Origin: Victivallales bacterium
GTDB taxonomy: Bacteria; Verrucomicrobiota; Lentisphaeria; Oligosphaerales; Lenti-02
Direction: 5' to 3'
DNA length: 6,293 bases
Assembly: GCA_018648945.1 (NCBI GenBank)
Contig: JABGQJ010000461.1
Location: 1-6,293 of the forward strand
In this document: in pieces, positions 1 through 4,679 of the stretch
Position numbering within the stretch: position 1 is the first letter of the stretch
Layout of the letters: every line of letters begins with the position of its first letter
Position numbers and translations under genes: made by a program
Notes under the pieces: model-generated
What the model was told of the DNA's origin: nothing
Seen by the model: only the letters and a program-made list of their open reading frames with translations
The model's database searches: none

Positions 1-264
1 CAGAAAAGGCGAACCCCGCGGGATGTGCCCCCCCGGCCATCCCAGCCCTCCAAGGGCCGAATTGTAGGGGCAGCGGGGACTATCTGCTGGGATAGCGCCA
101 CAAGGCCCGGGGTTGCACGGGAGCCCAAGACAGTTTGCTCGGCGGCCAAGCACGACCCGACCTGACGTTCTGCGACCAGCCCAGCGATCTTGCCCGGGAG
201 CGTGCATGGGGCTACCTTGCTATGGACCACGGGTGCATAGGCAATCCGCCGTTGCTACCAACCA

Positions 265-296
265 GGTCTGTGAACCGCAAACGGTCGATCCAGACC
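265..296 (+). promoter_or_regulatory. two-tier inverted repeat in the glycosidase leader
   Basis: GGTCTG (265-270) pairs perfectly with CAGACC (291-296). Nested inside, ACCG (274-277) pairs with CGGT (282-285) around a CAAA loop. The two stems are separated by a 3-base and a 5-base internal loop. It lies about 60 bases before the start codon at 358. It could be an RNA hairpin in the leader or an operator-like DNA site. The pairing is seen directly; the role is inference. Confidence 0.3.
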
Positions 297-312
297 AGCG
301 GCATGACGCTCG

Positions 313-329
313 GGTACCGTCCCGGTGCC
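313..329 (+). promoter_or_regulatory. compact hairpin just upstream of the ribosome binding site
   Basis: GGTACCG (313-319) pairs with CGGTGCC (323-329) around a 3-base loop, giving 7 pairs of which one is G-U in RNA. It ends 15 bases before the Shine-Dalgarno at 345-350. As RNA it would be stable enough to influence ribosome access or protect the 5' end. It has no following T-run, so it is not a classic intrinsic terminator. The function is inferred. Confidence 0.3.
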
Positions 330-344
330 AGATGTCTGGACGAT

Positions 345-350
345 GGAGGA
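345..350 (+). promoter_or_regulatory. Shine-Dalgarno of the glycosidase gene
   Basis: GGAGGA lies 7 bases before the ATG at 358, an ideal spacing. Three other in-frame ATGs (325, 343, 352) lie upstream; 343 and 352 overlap or crowd this site, and 325 would add a non-hydrophobic extension before the signal peptide. The site therefore decides the start at 358. Confidence 0.75.
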
Positions 351-357
351 AATGCCC

Positions 358-3039
358 ATGGGTACGCTCCGGAATCTAGCGCTCTCCGGTCTCTGCGCTT
401 TGGCGGTGTCTGTAGCATCCGCCGACTCGGCCTGGTGGGAGGCCGAAACCCCCACCGAGACAAACATCCCCAACCCCGTGGACATGAACTCGCCGGGCAA
501 CCGCACGGCGGAGCAGCAGGCGAAGCTGTCGGGAGGACGCTGGCTGACAGTAGGCCAGCCCAAAGACGGGACCCGGGCCTTCGCACGCTACACGATACGT
601 GTGCCCGCCAAAGGCACCTACGATCTCTACGTGCGCAAGTTCTGGAAGCACGGGCCCTTCCGGTGGCGTTTCGGCGCGATGGACTGGCGAGAGTGCGGTC
701 GGGACATCGCCCTGCTAGACAACACCTACCTGCAGAAGCACTGGGGAGCGAACTGGGTCGCGCTGGGGACCGTGGAACTGCAGGCGGGCAAGCTACGGTT
801 CGAGATCCAGTCCCTCGACAACAAGGGGTGCATCGATTGCTTCCTGTTGACCAACCAACCGTTTGCGCCGCGCGGGAAACTCCGGCCCGGGGAGAAGACC
901 GGGCATGCCGCCGACGGTTGCTTCGCCTGGGAGCCGGATCCAGACCCCCTGGATGGGACGTCGCCCATCGACCTCGGCCACCTGAACGAGGCAACCGCAG
1001 GAGCAAACGGCTATGTACGGCGCGACGGCGAGCGCTTCCGCCTCGGGAACGGCGAACCGGTGCGCTTCTGGATGGTGCAGGCCAACCTGCAGGACAACGA
1101 CCGCGCCAACATCGACCGCTGGGCCAAGCGCCTCCGCAAGAACGGCGTCAACCTCGTCCGCATGCAGCTCAGCGGGCTCTACTCGCAGTACCTGAGGGGC
1201 AACAGGGACGCCTTCGCGCGCAGCCTGGGCAAGATCCACTACGTGGTCGCGGCGCTGAAGAAGCAGGGCATCTACAGCTACTTCGGGCATCTCTACTGGC
1301 ACACGAGCGACCCGTTGCCGAAGGGCATTGTCCCTGGGTTTGACAAGGAGAGGACGGCGGTGGCCCTGCCGTTCCTCGCACCCGAGTTCCAGACATTCTA
1401 CCGGGGCTACGCCAAAGCCATCCTCGACCCCGTCAATCCCTACACGGGCGTGCCGCTGGCGAAGGAGACGGCGCTGGCTTTCGTGGAGATCAACAACGAG
1501 TCCAGCCTCCTGTTCCACACCTTCAATCCCGGACGCTTCTCGCCGGCGGAGAGCGCTCTGGTCGAGGCCAGCTTCGGCGCGTGGGCGGCCGCACGGTACG
1601 GTTCCGTCGAAGACGCCCTGGCGGCCTGGGGGCCGAGCAGGAAGCACTCCCCTGACAGGCCCGCCGAGGGGCGACTCGGGGTGTACGGGGCCGGGTTCCT
1701 GGGCGGGGCCGACTGGGCCGTCAACCAGCGCAACGGGAAGCGAGCGGGCGATCAGCTCCGGTGGATGGTCGAGGCCATGCGCGACTACTACCGGCGCTTC
1801 CGCACCATGCTGAGGAATGACATCGGGGTCGGTTCCCTGATCACCGCCTCCAACTGGAAGACCGCCGACGACCGCATCCTAGGCGGGCTGGAACGCTACA
1901 GCTACACGACCACCGACGCTGTGCTGCGCAACAGCTACTTCAGCACGGAATACCCCACGAAGAAGGCCCAGCAGCGGTTCTACGCCGTGGAGGTCAACGA
2001 CATCTTCGGCTCCGTCTCGGCCCTCAAGACACCCTCCATGCCCGGGCCGCTGGCCACCCCGCTGATCCACGGGCACCCCTTCATGGTCACCGAGAACAAC
2101 TGGACCCGTCCGAACCGGTTCCGCGCGGAGTGGCCGCTGCTGGTCGCCTCCTACGGGAGCATGATGGGCATCGACGGCTGGTGTTTCTTCGCCCTGGGCT
2201 CCAGCGAATGGCAGACGCCCATGGCCGTTTGGGATCTGAACAACCCCACTGTCCTTGGCCAGTTCCCCGGTGCCGCTCTGATGTACCGGCGCGGCGATGT
2301 CGCGCAGCCGAAGGGACCCGCCGTACACGAGAAGGTCGGCTTCGCGAGTGCGTTCGCCCTCCAAGGGACGCGAATCCACGCCGTCAGTGGCAAGGATGCC
2401 CTCTGGGTCGCCGCGATTGGCGACAAGGAGGGAAGCAGTTCCACGAGCAAGGGCAGCATCGACCCGCGCGCCTTTTTCGTCGGTCCGGTCCGGCAGGAGT
2501 TCCACGACGGGGAATCCAGGGTGGATGCCATTCCGCTCGGGGACTACATCGACCCGCGCGCCGGGACTGTCGCCAGCATGACCGGGGAGCTGCTCTGGAA
2601 CTACAACCAGGGGGTGCTGTGCATCGACGCCCCACGGGCACAGGGGGCCACCGGCTTCCTCGGGGCCGCCGGCCCCATCAAGCTGGGGCAGGTGACCATC
2701 GAGTCGGCCAACGAGTACGGCTCGGTGCTGGTGATCTCCCTGGACGGCAAGCCCCTCGCCGAGTCCAAGCGCATCCTGGTGCAGGCCGCGACCGAGGACA
2801 AGCCCTTTGGCTTCGCCACCGAACCGGTTGGGAAACACCACCGCATTACGGACCTCGGGGGCTACCCGCTGAACGTGCGCCGGATCGCCGCCACCATCAC
2901 CGTCAGGACCAGAGCGACCCAGGCGATCATTCTCGATGGCAACGGCTACACCACCGACCGCCGGGCCGACGCGACCAGCGCCAACGGCGGACTGAAGCTC
3001 GTGCTCCCCGACGACGCCATCTACACGCTGCTACAGTAG
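358..3039 (+). CDS. secreted clan GH-A (GH5-like) glycoside hydrolase with N-terminal CBM-like domain
   Basis: This is a predicted exported polysaccharide- or oligosaccharide-degrading hydrolase of 893 residues. The start at 358 is set by GGAGGA 7 bases upstream and leads directly into a signal peptide (MGTLRNLALSGLCALAVSV), with likely cleavage after VASA at residue 22. Residues about 24-168 form a beta-rich, carbohydrate-binding-like domain opening with WWEAETPTE. Residues about 235-620 read as a (beta/alpha)8 barrel: VRFWMVQANL (strand 1), GVNLVRMQL (strand 2), GIYSYFGHLYW (strand 3), AFVEINNE (strand 4), PFMVTENNW (strand 7) and GWCFFAL (strand 8). The Asn-Glu of INNE makes E381 the candidate acid/base, and E579 in VTEN is the candidate nucleophile, as in clan GH-A retaining enzymes. 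Residues about 640-893 form a C-terminal beta region. The gap between the two glutamates (198 residues) is long, suggesting large loop insertions. The substrate and exact GH family cannot be read from sequence alone; GH5-like is the nearest label, with GH42-like or unclassified GH-A as alternatives. The ADP-ribosylglycohydrolase gene follows after 20 bases. Confidence 0.9.
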   Translation: MGTLRNLALSGLCALAVSVASADSAWWEAETPTETNIPNPVDMNSPGNRTAEQQAKLSGGRWLTVGQPKDGTRAFARYTIRVPAKGTYDLYVRKFWKHGPFRWRFGAMDWRECGRDIALLDNTYLQKHWGANWVALGTVELQAGKLRFEIQSLDNKGCIDCFLLTNQPFAPRGKLRPGEKTGHAADGCFAWEPDPDPLDGTSPIDLGHLNEATAGANGYVRRDGERFRLGNGEPVRFWMVQANLQDNDRANIDRWAKRLRKNGVNLVRMQLSGLYSQYLRGNRDAFARSLGKIHYVVAALKKQGIYSYFGHLYWHTSDPLPKGIVPGFDKERTAVALPFLAPEFQTFYRGYAKAILDPVNPYTGVPLAKETALAFVEINNESSLLFHTFNPGRFSPAESALVEASFGAWAAARYGSVEDALAAWGPSRKHSPDRPAEGRLGVYGAGFLGGADWAVNQRNGKRAGDQLRWMVEAMRDYYRRFRTMLRNDIGVGSLITASNWKTADDRILGGLERYSYTTTDAVLRNSYFSTEYPTKKAQQRFYAVEVNDIFGSVSALKTPSMPGPLATPLIHGHPFMVTENNWTRPNRFRAEWPLLVASYGSMMGIDGWCFFALGSSEWQTPMAVWDLNNPTVLGQFPGAALMYRRGDVAQPKGPAVHEKVGFASAFALQGTRIHAVSGKDALWVAAIGDKEGSSSTSKGSIDPRAFFVGPVRQEFHDGESRVDAIPLGDYIDPRAGTVASMTGELLWNYNQGVLCIDAPRAQGATGFLGAAGPIKLGQVTIESANEYGSVLVISLDGKPLAESKRILVQAATEDKPFGFATEPVGKHHRITDLGGYPLNVRRIAATITVRTRATQAIILDGNGYTTDRRADATSANGGLKLVLPDDAIYTLLQ

Positions 3040-3045
3040 TTCGAC

Positions 3046-3050
3046 AGGAG
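3046..3050 (+). promoter_or_regulatory. Shine-Dalgarno of the ADP-ribosylglycohydrolase gene
   Basis: AGGAG lies 3 bases before an ATG at 3054 and 9 bases before a second in-frame ATG at 3060. The wider spacing is more usual, and family members commonly begin at Met-Leu-Gly-Ala-Ile, so 3060 is preferred. A start at 3054 would add only Met-Thr. Confidence 0.6.
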
Positions 3051-3059
3051 AAGATGACC

Positions 3060-3857
3060 ATGCTTGGCGCCATTGCGGGAGACATCATCGGGTCACCCTA
3101 TGAGCACGAGCCGATCAAGACGACCGATTTCCCGCTTTTCCGACCAACGTCCCGCTTTACAGACGATACTGTGTTGACTGTCGCTGTCGCCGAGGCCCTC
3201 CTTCGCCAACGCGATTACACTCGATTACTCGAGGACTATTACTACCGCTACCCAGGTGTCCCGTACGGCGCGCGGTTTCACGACTGGGCGAGCAGCCACG
3301 ACCACTTACCCTATCAGAGCTGGGGCAACGGATCTGCCATGCGAGTCAGCCCTGTGGCTTACGCACATTCTGATGTTGACGCCGTGCTTGAAGAAGCCAA
3401 GCGCTCTGCGGAGGTCACTCACGACCACCCAGAAGGCGTGCGTGGCGCACAAGCCACTGCCCTGGCCATTTTCCTGGCTCGTCAGGAAGTGGACAAACCT
3501 GACATCCGGGCTGAGATCCAGTGTCGATTCGGATATGACCTGACACGACGGGTCGAAGATATCCGACCGGACTACAAGTGCGATCTGTCCTGCCAACACA
3601 CGGTGCCCGAAGCGCTCATCTGCTTTCTCGATTCCTCAGATTTCGAAGATGCGGTTCGCTTGGCGGTTTCCCTCGGCGGCGATGCTGACACGATGGCCTG
3701 CATCACAGGAAGCGTTGCAGAGCCATTCTACGGTGGCATTCCGGAGAGCATTCGCACGGAGACTCTCTCACGCTTGGATGAACGGATCATCGCTGTCATA
3801 AGCGAGTTCCATATAAGGTACGGACTGTCGAACAAGACGGCTGGAAGCGACGCTTGA
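3060..3857 (+). CDS. ADP-ribosylglycohydrolase family protein
   Basis: This 265-residue protein belongs to the DraG/ARH-type ADP-ribosylglycohydrolase family. Known members use a di-metal centre to cleave N- or O-glycosidic bonds of ADP-ribose on proteins or small molecules. The family landmarks are all present and in order: the N-terminal MLGAIAGDIIGSPYE; FTDDT with T34-D35-D36-T37 as metal ligands; WGNGSAMRVSP; THDHPEGVRGA; and GGDADT near the C-terminus (D208, D210, T211), which completes the metal site. The length is normal for the short bacterial form and no signal peptide is seen, so it should be cytoplasmic. It starts 20 bases after the glycosidase stop with its own Shine-Dalgarno, so co-transcription is likely. 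Its base composition is lower in GC (about 57-58% in two 60-base lines, against about 70% in one line of the upstream gene), which may mean separate acquisition. No ADP-ribosyltransferase partner is in the window. The family assignment is firm; the true substrate is unknown. Confidence 0.92.
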   Translation: MLGAIAGDIIGSPYEHEPIKTTDFPLFRPTSRFTDDTVLTVAVAEALLRQRDYTRLLEDYYYRYPGVPYGARFHDWASSHDHLPYQSWGNGSAMRVSPVAYAHSDVDAVLEEAKRSAEVTHDHPEGVRGAQATALAIFLARQEVDKPDIRAEIQCRFGYDLTRRVEDIRPDYKCDLSCQHTVPEALICFLDSSDFEDAVRLAVSLGGDADTMACITGSVAEPFYGGIPESIRTETLSRLDERIIAVISEFHIRYGLSNKTAGSDA

Positions 3858-4128
3858 CAGCGCGCCTCAGCCGCGCCGGTATCGCAGGAGAGTCAGCAGG
3901 GCGCGGGGCGCGATGCCAGGTCGAGGGCGACCACACTCGTAGCGGCCCCCGGCCCCCGCATGCCAGCGAGGGCGGGAGAGATTCCTCCCTGGGTGTCAGA
4001 GACCGCGAAGGAAGAAGCCGGGACCTGGCCCCGACCAGGAAGCCGCCCCGACACCCAATCCAGACCGACCACCCAGACCGAGGCGGCTGCCACGCCCTGG
4101 ACCAGGGCTTCGAGGGTGCCTCACGGTC

Positions 4129-4159
4129 GCCCCCCTGCTGAGGATGCCGGGAGGGGGGC
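4129..4159. terminator. GC-rich hairpin between convergent genes, possible terminator
   Basis: GCCCCCCT (4129-4136) pairs perfectly with AGGGGGGC (4152-4159) around a 15-base loop. It lies between two convergent genes, about 270 bases after the + stop and about 500 bases beyond the - stop. No T-run follows on either strand, so it is not a canonical intrinsic terminator. A U-less terminator or a simple GC-rich structure are both possible. Confidence 0.25.
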
Positions 4160-4168
4160 ACGGGGGGG
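4149..4168 (+). other. G-quadruplex-like G-run cluster
   Basis: The + strand reads G3-A-G6-CAC-G7. The G7 run can supply two G3 tracts with a one-base loop, so the segment meets the usual four-tract G-quadruplex pattern. It overlaps the 3' arm of the 4129-4159 hairpin, so the two structures would compete. The pattern is seen directly; folding is inference. Confidence 0.35.
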
Positions 4169-4626
4169 AACTCCGCGTTGCCGCGTATGGATATGGGCTC
4201 TCGGGCCTTGGGGCCAAAACTGAGTCGAGCGACCTCACATGGCTCGCACGTCTTGCCACTTGATGCGAATGAAGGTGGCCCAGTCGCCACCCCACCACCA
4301 AGGGGAAGAACGAGGGCACGGACGCAGGCGACCGAGATAGCATAAGACTGCCCAGTGCCTTCCTGTTCATGGCGACCATCTTCCCCCTCTGAAGCTACCA
4401 AAACGGTAGACAAGTCCCCATCGAGTATGACCACCAGCACAGCGCAGAGGTGGAGCCTTCCGGCCCTGTGACCATCGTGGACACCATCCACTTTCCCCGC
4501 AGCACCAACTAGGAGCCCGCCACCAAGCTCCACCCCCACGACCATCACAACCGCCACCGTAGACGCGTGCATCACAGAGGCCCTGGCCAACGGTCAAACT
4601 GTCTTCACCCCCTCCGTGGGCGAACC

Positions 4627-4679
4627 GCCCAGTTCGAACAGGTGGAGCGGAACGCCCTCATCGAACTGGGCCGAGGGCG
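4627..4679 (-). other. interlocked inverted repeats across the stop codon of the FGE-like gene
   Basis: Arms GCCCAGTTCGA (4627-4637) and TCGAACTGGGC (4661-4671) form a perfect 11-bp inverted repeat. A second perfect 7-bp pair, CGCCCTC (4653-4659) with GAGGGCG (4673-4679), is interleaved with it. Read on the gene's own - strand, the order gives an H-type pseudoknot topology with one-base junctions at 4672 and 4660 and a 15-base third loop (4638-4652). The TGA stop (4660-4658) sits at the junction. One base is short for spanning an 11-bp stem, so the two stems may be partial or mutually exclusive. It may help end or stabilise the transcript; no T-run follows. Confidence 0.35.

Larger units (their letters stand above)
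1..344. other. upstream non-coding region
   Basis: No convincing gene is seen here. The open frames that cross this stretch begin inside it and run out of frame into the glycosidase gene, and their translations are rich in Arg, Pro and Gly with no recognisable domain. No clear -35/-10 promoter pair was found on the + strand. The region is rich in C and G runs, for example around positions 28-36. A small 5-bp stem (80-84 with 91-95) is present but weak. The last 80 bases hold two better hairpins, listed separately. The region probably contains the promoter and leader of the gene starting at 358. Confidence 0.6.
3858..4657. other. 800-base gap between convergent genes
   Basis: The region separates the end of the ADP-ribosylglycohydrolase gene (+) from the end of the FGE-like gene (-), so it should contain terminators and need no promoter. 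No gene is convincing. Positions 3858-4240 translate to low-complexity Arg/Pro/Ser/Gly in all frames. Positions about 4273-4512 have one + frame with a high proportion of G/C third positions but a TGA at 4390, no recognisable domain and no good start; it could be a decayed gene. A long open - frame overlaps it but looks like a shadow. A GC hairpin, a G-run cluster and an inverted-repeat pair are listed separately. A 6-bp stem (4274-4279 with 4286-4291, 6-base loop) is also present. Confidence 0.6.

Noticed and set aside
1..344. Sigma-70-type promoter upstream of the glycosidase
   Set aside because: Several TTG-starting hexamers (for example TTGCTA near 216) exist, but none has a TATAAT-like partner at 16-18 bases, so no site is reported.
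135..1343. Long + open frame (402 codons) overlapping the start of the glycosidase gene
   Set aside because: It is out of frame with a gene that has a signal peptide, good Shine-Dalgarno and recognisable domains. Its translation is Arg/Gly/Pro-rich with no domain, typical of a GC-rich shadow frame.
1879..2841. Long - open frame (320 codons) antisense to the glycosidase gene, with another at 793-1647
   Set aside because: Both follow the codon phase of the sense gene and have no recognisable domain, as expected from high G/C at third positions.
3854..4141. Small + open frame beginning at a TTG that overlaps the ADP-ribosylglycohydrolase stop
   Set aside because: The overlap resembles translational coupling, but the 95-residue product is low complexity (Arg, Gly, Pro, Ser) with no recognisable motif and no Shine-Dalgarno of note.
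4390..4392. TGA as a recoded or selenocysteine codon in the 4273-4512 frame
   Set aside because: No selenocysteine insertion hairpin is evident just downstream, the flanking peptide has no known selenoprotein motif, and the frame itself is doubtful.
3796..4590. 264-codon - open frame covering most of the convergent gap
   Set aside because: It runs antisense into the end of the ADP-ribosylglycohydrolase gene, its second half is low-complexity Arg/Ser/Pro, and no domain or good Shine-Dalgarno is seen.
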